Positions 39,701-48,487 of a DNA stretch of 64,000 nucleotides are shown in pieces. Each line of letters begins with the position of its first letter. The first letter of the stretch is position 1. The position numbers and the translations under genes were made by a program. The notes under the pieces are model-generated. The model did not search any database. It worked only from the letters and a program-made list of their open reading frames with translations, and was not told where the DNA came from. This stretch comes from Carnegiea gigantea (lineage: Eukaryota; Streptophyta; Magnoliopsida; Caryophyllales; Cactaceae). The stretch covers positions 850,069 to 914,068 of the forward strand of contig JAKOGI010000178.1 of assembly GCA_029747015.1 (NCBI GenBank), in the 5' to 3' direction.

Positions 39701-42700
39701 TGTGGGATGAAATGAAACAAAAATTGAAAGAAAAATATTTGCCTTCATTCTTTAAGGGACAAATGATGGATAATTGGTTGAATCTGAAACAATTGAACAC
39801 TAACGTGTCAGATTATTATGCACAATTTGAGCAAATGAAGCTCAGATGTGCTGTCAAAGAAGAACAACGGGTAACTGTGACTAGGTTCAATAATGGACTT
39901 AGAAATGACCTTAAAGGAGAAGTGAGCCTCCATCATCCTGTGTCTTTAATGGAGGCTTACCAAAAGGCTCTAGAAATATAGAAGTATAAAAAGTCTTTCT
40001 ATTCTCGTAGGTGAACTTTCCCAAGCCGGGGAGTCTAAGCCCCTAAGGCGGTCACCTTTCAAGAGAACTCCTACTCGAAGGGACAAGCTCAATCTAATCA
40101 GTTTGCTATGAATAACACCTAGGCCAGCAAGCCAGCCATTTTTGGCAAAGGAAGTTCCATCACCTCGCCCTTAGTCCACTCTTTTTCTTTGCCCATAGTG
40201 TGTCACAAGTGTCAAGAGAGAGGCCATTTAACTTCTCGTTGTCCCCACTATGCTCTTGCCATAACGCCATGAAATCTTGAAGAAGTTGAATCAGTAGAGA
40301 CTGTCTATCCTGTTGTCTGAGAGTAAGCATGAAGAGGATGAGAGAAACAATCACCTTTCTGCCATGAGATGTCTTCTTTCTTATATTGATAGTGATTCTT
40401 GGAAACGTACTGAGATCTTTGAGACTAAAATGTCATGTAAGAATAAAATTCTTCGTTTAGTCATTGACAACGTTAGTTGCATGAACGCGATTTCAAAATC
40501 TGCTATTAGACTTCTCAACCTTAAATCTGAACCTTGTTCCACTCCTATAAAAGTTGCTTGGGTTGATAAGACATCATTGACAATTTTTGAGAAGTGTGAG
40601 GTCCCTCTACAGTTAGGTGCATATTCTGAGAAGGTTTGTTGTACAGTCTTACCTGTAAATGTTGTCCATGTTTTGTAAAAAAAAGGCTACTAATTTTGAC
40701 AAGGATAACACTTATGTAGTTATGTGTTCTGTCATAACGGAAAAAGGATTAGGTTAGCTCTTGCCCAACTGCATGACTATAATAAGGATAAAGGAACTAC
40801 ATCTAAGTTCTATCATTCTAACAAACAGCCTAAACAATTATATTTTTTATGTAAATATGAATGTGAAACAAATAATCGGCAATCTAAAATTATGTTAACT
40901 CCAATGGTCAAGGCCAATGATCATTTGAAAATTGCATGAAAATTATAAACCTGCTCCTAATGTGCTTCGTAAAAAGCTAGAGCTTAATAAGGGTTATTCT
41001 GTGATGGTCCGAATTAGTCCGGAACGGTTTTCAAATCATTCTTTCCGAAAGGTCGATACTCGAGCTTACGGACCTTATTGCATTTTGCAACATCTCAGCT
41101 CCAATGCATATTTCATTGACTTACCTCCTAGTTTATCTGTTAGTCCTATCTTCAACATTGAGGATTTGACACTGTACCGAGGCACTTTTGATCCTCCCAC
41201 ATTTTTTGCGAGTGTCGGAGGTCGTTTCGCGACTTCTTCAGTTTTTGTGCCTAAGATGCCTCTTGTTCTGCCATCAATGGTTGATGCAACCAGCCATATT
41301 GGAATCAAGGATTCAAAATGCAGTTTCATTGCGATTTCGGTTTCGATCACTATACAACAAAATCGCTCTAATACGGCAATTGCGTTCCATATTGTGTATC
41401 GCTGCATGAAAACGCGGTTCGCTCAACTCTAAGACCTTTCCAATGTTGTCGTTTCGTTGTAATTCGGCCACATTTTGAATCCATGATTGGAATATGAGAT
41501 TCTTAGTCCTAGTGTCCTACTACTTGAGGTTTTCAACAATTCTTGGCTCGTTGGAAAGGTCATGTCCAATCCAATAATTCTTGGGTTCACGAGAATGATT
41601 TGCGCTGCATCGCTCCTCATTTGCTGGATGGGTCTCTTCATGCCAACTCTCCGAAGGTGAGTTTTTCCAAGCCGGGGAGAAATGATGGAATCATAGATAA
41701 TTAGAGAGATTTTATTAGAGTCATACTAGGATTTGGATTATAGTCTATTATGGTTTCCTATTTCTAATAGTATTAGTATTATGGTATCCTATTCTTATTA
41801 TGAATATTATATTTTTCTATTTCTATTAAGAGTCGTATTAGTTTGTATTAGAAAAGTTACGCACCTACAAATAAGGGGTCTATGTACCTTTGTTGATGAT
41901 CTATCACATACTATTGAATATTGAATGAATATTGATTCGAGTACAAAGATGTCAATCCCTTTCTTCCCTCCTTCTCCCTAAATTGCTCCCTTCTTCCCTT
42001 TTTCTCTCCCTAATCTCTATCACTTTCATACCAAACTGACGCAGATTGGGATGCTCTAGCACCGAACTGATGTTGGATAGATAAGGGAAGGGAAAGGAGA
42101 GGTCAAATTTCGATAGAAATATAGGATTGCCAAGGGCTAAAATTAGGGATGGAAGAGGATTAATAGGGAGAGTAGAGAAAAAGGATAAGCACATGGAAGG
42201 AAATCACATATATCTCTGTATTCAATATTTCAATCTCAATGAGCATCAATGTTTTTAAAGGAAAGGATCAGTACATTTCGACATTAGGTAGCCCGTCTCT
42301 CAACTGCTCTACATATGGTGTCTTCCATAAGAGAAGTAAAAAACTCACAAACACAAATCATATAACAAATAACCAAGAAGACAAATAAACTCCAATCCAA
42401 TCGGCCAAACGATTGCCTACACGATATCTGGGTTCGATAAGACTTCACTGCACCTCTCTCTGACATTTTAAGATCTTGAGCAAAAGTTTGCATTTGACAT
42501 GGTCATCGAGGCTCTCCTCTAACTCCTTGAAGTGCTAGCTTTCTAACTCCTTTGATTCGCACATTCTATAACTCACTTCAATTGTTGCATGGACAGCATT
42601 CTTCATTAGTATGCCTTCTACTACTAGCATCAATGCTTTCTTTGGGTTGAAAGCTATCGCTTTCATGGAAGCCACTTCCCCACTTATGACCAGCAATTCC

Positions 42701-45700
42701 GTATTCTCAGATTCATCATAGTTAACTTTGATGGTTTAGACCATCCCAGGAGAGGGATGGTCTTTGTGTGCTTGTGGAGAAAAATGATGGTTCCAATGCA
42801 TAGTAACATGCTGAAAACAACCCATATACACTGATCCAGCAAAAAATTGAAAACTAAAAGGAAGCTACTTTAAACTATCCTAAATGGAATCTATATAACT
42901 ATACTTAAAGTTGAATGATCACACCCTGACTAGACACTTGGTGATCACTCATTGGAAGTGAACATTATTTTCTTCTCTTTTTTAAATTGTTGATTATAGA
43001 TATTAATTGAGATGTATTAGCAAGGGTCACTAGATCACATTAATGTAGGTATTCAATTTATAGGTTTCATTTTGTATTGGGAAAGTTACTAAGTTTTCAA
43101 TTCTGTGTTTCATCTTTTCTTTTTTTAAAAAAAAATAATAATAAGTGTTAGTATCTTCTAAAAACCTATGTAAATTTTATATTCGTAATTTTAATATAAT
43201 AAGCATAATCGTAAAATAATAGATCAATAATATTAGACAAATCATTTTGAAGAATTAGGATTTAAATTAAAATTATTTTATTATAGTTTCATTAATATAT
43301 ATTTTACAAATATTTTAGTTCGCCAACTGAATTAAAAAAATCAGGTTTTAGTCGTAGTCATAATATTAATTAAGTATATATGAAATGCCTTTCAACTCTC
43401 TAACTTTCCTTAACGCTTTGATACTTTTCATATTTCTATAGGAAAGTATATTTAATTAATGTTATTTCAATTTCTTTTGAATCAAACTTCTGTAATTAAT
43501 GGATATTTATAACTGGGACTTCTTCATTTAACTTATTATGTATGGATTAATTTCATTATGTTAACCTTGATTAATTGTAACAACTTTTTTCCCTTTTAAA
43601 AGTTGGTGGTTATAGTCAGGGAGTAATAGGGTAAGACAATGATAGAATCTAGAAGTTATATTTCACAATTTGTGCACATAGGTGCATTAGTGGCTATATT
43701 AACTTTGTATACTACAGTTGTTGACTTAAAATTATATTCGGCTTTTAGACTATTATTTATCAAAATAGTTAATTTAGTTTAGTGGATGACAAAAAAGGCT
43801 TTACCAGATAATATATTTATTACACATATATTGACATATTAGAAAGAAATTTGTTAAAATAGAAAACTATGTCAATCCATGCGAAGCATGGGTGTGGCAC
43901 CAGTGTGAAGCTAAATCATTGATACTCTAGAACGTTTCTTTGACTCTCTAGAACACTAGACGCGTCCATACAAAATAACAGAACAATACAACCACTTTCA
44001 AATCTTATTCTCTACATCATTTTTCTTTTTTTACCCTGATTTTTCCTTCCTTTGTTTCTATATTCAGTTATATTTGTCACCACAATATCCCAGTGATCAT
44101 TCCTGTATATCTAGTGTTTAACCAAGTATAGGGAAAGCAGGCACTAATCAGAACCAAGCAAATAATCAAATATTTTCTTTGTGGCTTACATTTTTATAGT
44201 CTTATTACCCACTTCAAACTCTGCATAGACAATACAGCTTTAACAGCCATAGAAAGGATTTTAGCTCCCATCATTCAATCAACCAAAAATAATTTCAGCT
44301 GAAAATTTTCTCCAGTCATTGTTCTCAGAAGCCAGCCATCAAGATCTCAAGGTCCACAGGCATTCTCCCATCTGTAATTTTATTGCTATTTCATCCCACT
44401 TTCTTCTCATACGTGACGACAACAATTGTTCTTGCACTGGATATCTAACTAACCACTTTCATTGCCACAATATGATGGTACATGCACAAAGAGCGTGGTG
44501 CCAGCTAGCTCAAATTTCACATAAATGAAGTGATACTTAAGGGAAAAACTGAAGTAGATCAGAAGACATAATGCTGAAAAGCAGTGGGGACAGCAGGTCC
44601 AGCCAGAATTTACCCAATGTCATGTTAGCTCTGCCCCCATGATGAACTAGGCTAATTGGAGATGGGTGAGGCTAGTTTAGCCTTAACAAGCTCAGACAAA
44701 TCAGCAGCAATTGAACTAGACTGGCCAAGGCCACCATCCAAGCTGCGTTTGGTACTTAAAACCAAAAGCCAAACTGCTAAACAATGAACCTCTAAGAGTC
44801 CAGAGCTGCTGTTAGGTCAGTCAATGGGCAATACTGATAAGTTTGACCCAAGCTTGCCCCACATTGGGCATATCTAGCCTACTCACCTGGCCAAATCAAT
44901 GACTATGTAGATTTACACACACACCCACACACACAAATTAAGAGAGAGAGAGAGAGAGAGGCCTTGATCTTTATAGGAGACACCAACCATTCTGCTGCTA
45001 GACTTCCCCCAAAGAGAATAGAGTAGGCTTATTTAATTTCCTTTCACATTCAAATCTATACATAAGATATTATATTGCGTTATCTTCCTTCTTTTTGTTC
45101 GCATACTGAAGTTCTTCAATTTCAGTTTATTTTAAATGAATGGCCACCTTTCAGTTTTCCATCGATAATTAGGTCATTTCAACAGGCAGCAGCATGCCAG
45201 TAGCATTTTAGGAGTAATTAAGTACCATTGTTTAAACTGTAGGAGTCTCTTACAAATGCATCCGAACATCATAATTCATAAGACCTTTGGACATGAACAA
45301 ATAACATATGAAATTGAAATACATATGAGAGAATGAAGTCATAATGCTCACCACAAAATACACAAATGGATAAGTTGCCTACACAAAAACTCAATGAACA
45401 AGGCTACAATCAACGATCAATCACTAGATCTATCCAAAATAAAAGTGAACTGTTACTGATTCAACCGGTATTAGTAATCCAGATGTTGTCAGTTGTGAAA
45501 ATCCAAAGCACCACACAGACCCACAAATAAGAAAAATTGGAGCATGACATAAAGAAAAACAAGGCAACTACTCGTACATAAGCCCTTCACATTTATGCTC
45601 CATTTTTAGGGATTTTCGTACTTTGTTTCCACTTTCTTTCATTCCCCAAATCCCCATTAGTCTTTATTCCCCAATTTTTAATCCTCTATTGCCCCCACCA

Positions 45701-46509
45701 AGAAGAACATAAGATATTCACTGTCTCTACTGAAAGTCTAGCACCAACCTTCTCTTTCTTTTCAGTAACAAATGAAATATCTGTTTCTCTTTCCATTGAT
45801 GATGTTCTCATATCTCACTCCCTTCCCAGAATTGTATATTAACAAGGAACCCCAGGTGCCAGTAATTGCAAAACAGCAATCATGAAGCAATTTCATTAAC
45901 AATGCTATTGACACCCGAAGTTATCAAACAACCATAAATCCACAAACGAACCAACCGTTAAATTATAAATATGGATACTAATGACACTAGGTTTTTCTCA
46001 TCGTTCATTTGAACCTTCCCACAAATCAGAAGCCTAGGTGAGGCACAAAATCACCATCCAAATCTCACCAATCACTCCAATTACAAGCCAAGCTCATGAT
46101 TGTTGGTCATACTAATTTGTTAACGCAAATAGTATTATTCGCCCAAAATGCAGAAATAGAAAATAAAAACAAAACTCATCTATTCCTGGCAAGAAATTTC
46201 TTAGCTCAAATTTCAGCCATTATTCCCTCGTTGCAATTGCTAAAAACACAATAACGTAAACAGGATAAAACAACATAAAAGCACTAAACAAAAATGTCGA
46301 AATTTGGCAAATGATAACCTGGAAGTAGACGGATCGTCAGTACTAAGAGGTGTGTAAGATGAAGATCGGTGAGAATTAAGAAGCGCAGTCATTTCAATCA
46401 CTGGACCGCCGCCGCCTCCACCGCCCATTAGCGACGAGTCGGGCACTCGAACCGCTTTGATTGCATCTCTATGCTTCCTGAACACTGCCGTTCGATTTCT
46501 AGTCGCCAT
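30657..46509 (-). CDS. SYP43: SYP43-like syntaxin (SYP4-group Qa-SNARE), eight exons
   Basis: The gene encodes a tail-anchored Qa-SNARE of the SYP41/42/43 (Tlg2/syntaxin-16) group, which drives fusion at the trans-Golgi network/early endosome. Exons, 5' to 3': 46,319-46,509; 32,698-32,971; 32,295-32,384; 32,124-32,201; 31,668-31,745; 31,506-31,571; 31,346-31,426; 30,657-30,764. All introns are GT/AG, and the joined frame is open for 321 residues, close to the Arabidopsis proteins. The start MATRNRT is the family's usual N-terminus. A glycine-rich stretch and GPVIEM follow, then LTVGLPPAWV and the Habc region. The SNARE motif is at about residues 230-287, with the central Gln at about 259 in VIDQ|GTIVDRID. 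A C-terminal membrane anchor (about 298-316) ends in LILKEILL. SYP43 rather than SYP41/42 is suggested by the C-terminus only. The oddity is a 13.3-kb transposon-filled first intron. Confidence 0.95.
31346..31426 (-). CDS. SYP43: SYP43-like exon 7
   Basis: Twenty-seven codons from GTIVDRIDHNIQNV to KQLQK, the second half of the SNARE helix, between CGCAG and GTACCT. Confidence 0.95.
31506..31571 (-). CDS. SYP43: SYP43-like exon 6
   Basis: Twenty-two codons from VVESVNELAQIM to VLVIDQ. The last codon is the central-layer Gln that defines Q-SNAREs. Splice borders are CTCAG and GTTCTT. Confidence 0.95.
31668..31745 (-). CDS. SYP43: SYP43-like exon 5
   Basis: Twenty-six codons from GLSNNQISELK to REIRQ, the start of the SNARE helix, between CTCAG and GTAATT. 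Confidence 0.95.
32124..32201 (-). CDS. SYP43: SYP43-like exon 4
   Basis: Twenty-six codons from GSDGVDLEMNLNGS to EFSDV, the acidic linker between the Habc region and the SNARE motif, between TTACAG and GTATG. Confidence 0.93.
32295..32384 (-). CDS. SYP43: SYP43-like exon 3
   Basis: Thirty codons, RSLATDLQNL to LRQQKE, between TGACAG and GTAATG. This is the highly conserved end of the N-terminal helical region. Confidence 0.95.
32698..32971 (-). CDS. SYP43: SYP43-like exon 2
   Basis: Begins after CAG with GGACGC, completing the Arg codon split by intron 1, and runs from DALTVGLPPAWV to VRKNVQ before GTGGGT. It carries most of the Habc region, including KALMPSFGDG. Confidence 0.95.
33668..33862. 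mobile_element. Tourist-like (PIF/Harbinger) MITE, 195 bp
   Basis: Terminal inverted repeats of about 26 bp start GGGCCTGTTCTTTTCGT and end ACGAAAAGAACAGGCCC. A 3-bp TCA duplication flanks it (33,665-33,667 and 33,863-33,865), as expected for Harbinger-type TNA targets. The interior contains repeated GTTGAAGTGG-like units. It is non-coding. Confidence 0.85.
36140..36322 (-). mobile_element. hAT-type MITE, copy 2 (183 bp, reverse orientation)
   Basis: Ends CATGGATTCAAAATG and CATTTTGAATCCTTG; internally it is the reverse complement of copy 3 over its whole length. The flanking 8-mers (CTTACGAA, AATTTACA) do not match, so its target duplication has decayed or one end is shifted. Confidence 0.75.
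36800..36900 (-). other. iMet primer-site-like repeat R1 (retroelement remnant, reverse orientation)
   Basis: On the minus strand this contains two sites of the form TTTGGTATTAGAGAATCCCAG and TTTGGTATTAAAGGATCCCAG about 31 bp apart, close to the iMet primer site TGGTATCAGAGC. A similar ~95-bp block (R2) occurs at about 42,023-42,120. This is probably the LTR end and leader of an older minus-strand retroelement; no coding part was recognised. Confidence 0.4.
36900..37922. mobile_element. Probable non-autonomous DNA element with AGGCG-type subterminal motifs
   Basis: The left end (about 36,905-36,995) has GCGAGGCGCAAGGCAAAGGCGC-like motifs and the right end (about 37,800-37,915) has CTTCGCCTCAGG and CGCCTCACCTCAGCCCC motifs, in opposite orientation. 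Such inverted AGGCG-rich ends are a recurrent pattern of plant DNA transposons, often hAT. Exact ends and the target duplication are not resolved. A 163-residue minus-strand frame inside (37,128-37,619) has no motif and is probably chance. Confidence 0.4.
37929..38265 (+). repeat. Element D 5' LTR
   Basis: Runs TGATGGAATC to TCTCTATCA. It aligns over its full length with 41,683-42,022 with scattered substitutions and small indels. A TATAAATA-like box lies at about 38,111. Confidence 0.88.
38269..38279 (+). other. Element D primer binding site (tRNA-iMet)
   Basis: TGGTATCAGAG, three bases after the LTR end, is a perfect match to the iMet-type primer site over 11 bases. Confidence 0.88.
38843..39981 (+). 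pseudogene. Element D gag relic (Retrotrans_gag)
   Basis: Starts MLATRVMPLERRPDG and reads through a coiled-coil-like region, an in-frame TAG at 39,017, an Arg/His-rich stretch and DFDGKHDPNTFVD. It then needs one more stop (39,548) and a frame change near 39,610 to continue as KLIGSAKKYWQIV. This continuation (39,619-39,981) has the retrotransposon Gag core: LWDEMKQKLKEKYLP, a YYAQFEQMK motif and FNNGLRNDL. The family's gag packages element RNA. Three lesions show it is dead. Confidence 0.85.
40201..40678 (+). pseudogene. Element D zinc knuckle and aspartic protease relic
   Basis: A CCHC knuckle (CHKCQERGHLTSRC) lies at 40,201-40,242. A protease-like stretch follows at about 40,430-40,678 with LVIDNVSCMNAISKSAI and KVAWVDKTSL, typical of gypsy retropepsins. 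The usual D-G/N-G/S active-site triplet is replaced by Asp-Asn-Val, so even an intact copy would probably be inactive. The frame stops at 40,676, where RT should begin. Confidence 0.75.
40932..41285 (+). pseudogene. Element D integrase C-terminal fragment (GPY/F)
   Basis: Reads YSVMVRISPERF, then RAYGPYCILQHLSSNAY and FNIEDLTLYRG, which is the GPY/F module and following tail of gypsy integrases. The catalytic core and everything back to RT are absent, only about 250 bp of unrelated-looking sequence remaining after the protease. No chromodomain was seen. MITE copy 3 interrupts the region just downstream. Confidence 0.8.
41306..41485 (+). mobile_element. hAT-type MITE, copy 3 (180 bp), nested in element D
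   Basis: Ends CAAGGATTCAAAATG and CATTTTGAATCCATG are inverted repeats. A perfect 8-bp duplication ATTGGAAT flanks it (41,298-41,305 and 41,486-41,493), diagnostic of hAT-type insertion. It is inserted downstream of the integrase tail, so it is younger than element D. Confidence 0.9.
41683..42022 (+). repeat. Element D 3' LTR
   Basis: Starts TGATGGAATCATAG after a GCCGGGGAGAAA purine tract and ends CTCTATCA. It is collinear with the 5' LTR. Confidence 0.88.
42023..42760 (-). other. Retroelement remnant, reverse orientation (R2 and flanking LTR-like sequence)
   Basis: About 42,023-42,120 is the second copy of repeat R1, with a degenerate iMet-like site on the minus strand. Beyond it, on the minus strand, sequence such as TTGAAATATTGAATACAGAG (near 42,215) resembles the 3' part of a plant LTR. 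A partly open minus frame at about 42,480-42,730 (for example ISGEVASMKAIAF) has no motif I can name. Confidence 0.3.
44915..44960. repeat. (CA)n / (GA)n microsatellite
   Basis: An imperfect ACACAC tract is followed by AATTAA and ten GA units. It lies in intron 1 of the syntaxin gene. Confidence 0.85.
46319..46509 (-). CDS. SYP43: SYP43-like exon 1
   Basis: Encodes MATRNRT to DDPSTS plus two bases of an Arg codon. The donor is AG|GTTATC. It includes seven consecutive Gly residues before PVIEM, a variable part of the family. Confidence 0.93.
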
Positions 46510-47249
46510 TCTGCAGAACCGCGATTGAAGTATACAGAATTAGGGGGTTTTCCTGAGTTAGGAGAGAGATTAGGGTTTAGGGATTTAGATGATGGTAAAC
46601 TCAGGAAGAAGATGATCGCCTGCTCCTCTTTTTCTGGTTAGCAATTGCGACTGGAATCAGATCGACCTTCTGCTGTCTCCGTCCTGTTTTCGCGCTACGT
46701 TCTCCAGCTTATGGTTGTTTATTTTCCCAACTGCTCTAAGTTTTGTACTTTTTGATGCATTAAATCTGCTCTTTTATTAAACGCCTAAAATCTTGAATAT
46801 CTGCTTGATCCGCAAAAGGTCTCTCAGTGCCAAAGAACAGCAGCTCAAATGAGGGGGTGAAGATGATTTTTCGTACCCTGCAACGGGATTGAAATCAATC
46901 AAACTGTTCCAGTTTCAACTCTAAACAATTAGAAATTGGTCAGATTAATTTTAGTTCTGATTCCTAAATTGATTATGGAATTTAAAGCTAAGAACTGGCA
47001 TTTTGACTTGTAACTTGAGAATTTTCATGATTGTAAGAACTATTCTTTAGTGTCTTTGGAATTTACGCTGTCAATTACATTGTTGATTAATGGAAATTGT
47101 CTTTGGAATAAACTTTGGTTGGACTTCGCGGTATCCATCTTGATAATTTTAGGATTTTTGGACATGAATAATTTACATGCTTGGGATGTATGCCACCAAT
47201 TCAACCTTTAAAAATAAGCCCCATTGCTCTGACCTATTGAGCCCATTTA
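46510..47249 (-). promoter_or_regulatory. Upstream region of the SYP43-like gene, with telo-box
   Basis: The sequence directly upstream of the ATG is pyrimidine-rich on the coding strand. It contains AAACCCTAA (plus-strand TTAGGGTTT at 46,570-46,578), a telo-box often found near the start of broadly expressed plant genes. The transcription start and any leader intron cannot be fixed. An element with Harbinger-like ends starts at 47,250 and bounds this proximal region. Confidence 0.5.
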
Positions 47250-47289
47250 GGCTCTGTTTTGTTTTGCATTTTTGAGGATTTAATTAAGA

Positions 47290-47397
47290 ACTTACATCTC
47301 TTTACTACTTCTTACATCTCTTTCACCTCCTTACATTCTTAACATAATCTTTACATCTTCTAGCATCTCTTTACATCTTCTTACATTTTCTTATATC
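47290..47397 (+). repeat. CTTACATCTC-type short tandem array, left
   Basis: About nine imperfect units of the CTTACATCTCT type lie just inside the left end of the Harbinger-like element. Confidence 0.7.
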
Positions 47398-48293
47398 CCA
47401 TATAGATTTTTTATAACATTCATTTATTTTAATTACATAAATATGTATATTTTTTTAATTATACTATCAATATACAAAATTTGTAAATATCTTATGAACA
47501 CAACATTTATATAAATATAAAAATATAATATAACGACATAAATTATATTTGAGCTTGGACATAAACAATATATGTTATTATAGATAGAATAAGTTACGAT
47601 ACGTTTAAAATATACAAAGCTTTTGTCCATATTTAAATCTGAAGCATATAAACTATATGCGACGAAAGTATTACACCTATTTCATGCCTAAGTTTATCCA
47701 TGACAATTTTGTTGCTATCATTATACAATTGAACATTTGGTCGTTGTTCCAAATTTGGTTCCCTTACTGAGATTGAATATGCGCTTGTTATACAAAATAA
47801 TAAAATTATACATAGTATAACAAGAAACAATTATCTGAACCTACTGCTCCTGTCTCATTTGCGGCATTCTGTCGGTCAATATAAAAAATCATCATATATT
47901 TACATTTAAGATTGTTTACTTAAAATAGGATTTTATTTTAAGAGTTGTATTCAATTTTATCAAAAAAAAATTTTTTTTTTTATACTTTACCTATTGGATC
48001 AAACTAATGTAAACATAGAAAATCACCACAAGTGTACGAAATTTTTTTGACAAAATTTATGGGGTTTAATAAATTTTATTGTTATGTATTTAACGTAGTT
48101 AATGGTTTGTTTTCAATAAATTTATTAATATTATTATTTCTCACCCAAAACGTCCATTGTAAAACAAATATATTTCGTTTCAATTATATTAAGAAATACT
48201 TTGTTTACTGATGGTATCAAATTTTAGTTGTAAATATGACTAATATATCATAATTATCACAAATTATATTATACAAATCTTCAATAATTCAAC

Positions 48294-48435
48294 AACTTCT
48301 TACATTTATCCTTACAGTTCTTTACACCTCCTCACAGCTCCTTACAGCTCCTTACATCTCCTTACATCTCCGTACAACTCCTTACATCTCCTTACGACTC
48401 CTTACAACTCCTTACGACTCCTTACAGCTCTTTAT
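48294..48435 (+). repeat. CTCCTTACATC-type short tandem array, right
   Basis: About thirteen imperfect 11-bp units, such as CTCCTTACATC, CTCCTTACGAC and CTCCTTACAGC, lie just inside the right end and run in the same direction as the left array. Confidence 0.8.
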
Positions 48436-48487
48436 ATTTTCTTATAACTTATAATTGTATCTTCTCACCAAATAAAACAGGCCCTCA

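Larger units (their letters stand above)
37929..42022 (+). mobile_element. Ty3/gypsy element D, internally deleted (4.1 kb)
   Basis: Two LTRs of 337 and 340 bp share the start TGATGGAATCATA and the end CTCTATCA. An iMet primer site follows the first and a GCCGGGGAGAAA-like purine tract precedes the second. Flanks CTTTG (37,924-37,928) and CTTTC (42,023-42,027) fit a 5-bp target duplication with one change. Inside are gag, a zinc knuckle, a protease relic and the tail of integrase, in normal order but with RT, RNase H and most of integrase missing. It lies in intron 1 of the syntaxin gene, antisense to it. Confidence 0.9.
32972..46318 (-). other. Giant transposon-filled intron 1 of the SYP43-like gene (13,347 bp)
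   Basis: Bounded by AG|GT at 46,318 and CAG|G at 32,972, with the Arg codon correctly restored across it. It holds, from left to right, a Tourist-like MITE (33,668-33,862), MITE copy 2 (36,140-36,322), an AGGCG-rich element (~36,900-37,922), the gypsy deletion derivative (37,929-42,022, with MITE copy 3 inside) and iMet-primer-like repeats. The other six introns are 79-581 bp. Between these elements (for example 33,863-36,139 and 42,760-46,318) nothing else was recognised. Confidence 0.9.
47250..48484. mobile_element. Harbinger-like element with terminal 11-bp repeat arrays (1.2 kb)
   Basis: The left end GGCTCTGTTTTGTTTTGC and right end ACCAAATAAAACAGGCCC are imperfect inverted repeats of the GGGCCTGTTT type seen in PIF/Harbinger elements. 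The flanks are TTA and TCA, one mismatch from a TNA duplication. Both ends contain CTCCTTACATC-like repeats in the same orientation. The middle is very AT-rich; a minus frame near 47,633-47,875 reads DRQNAANETGAVGS and later MDKLRHEIG but is broken and unassigned. Confidence 0.6.

Noticed and set aside
48294..48435. Possible satellite or CRISPR array of 11-bp units
   Set aside because: Units are contiguous and degenerate with no spacers, and they sit within a DNA element bounded by inverted ends.
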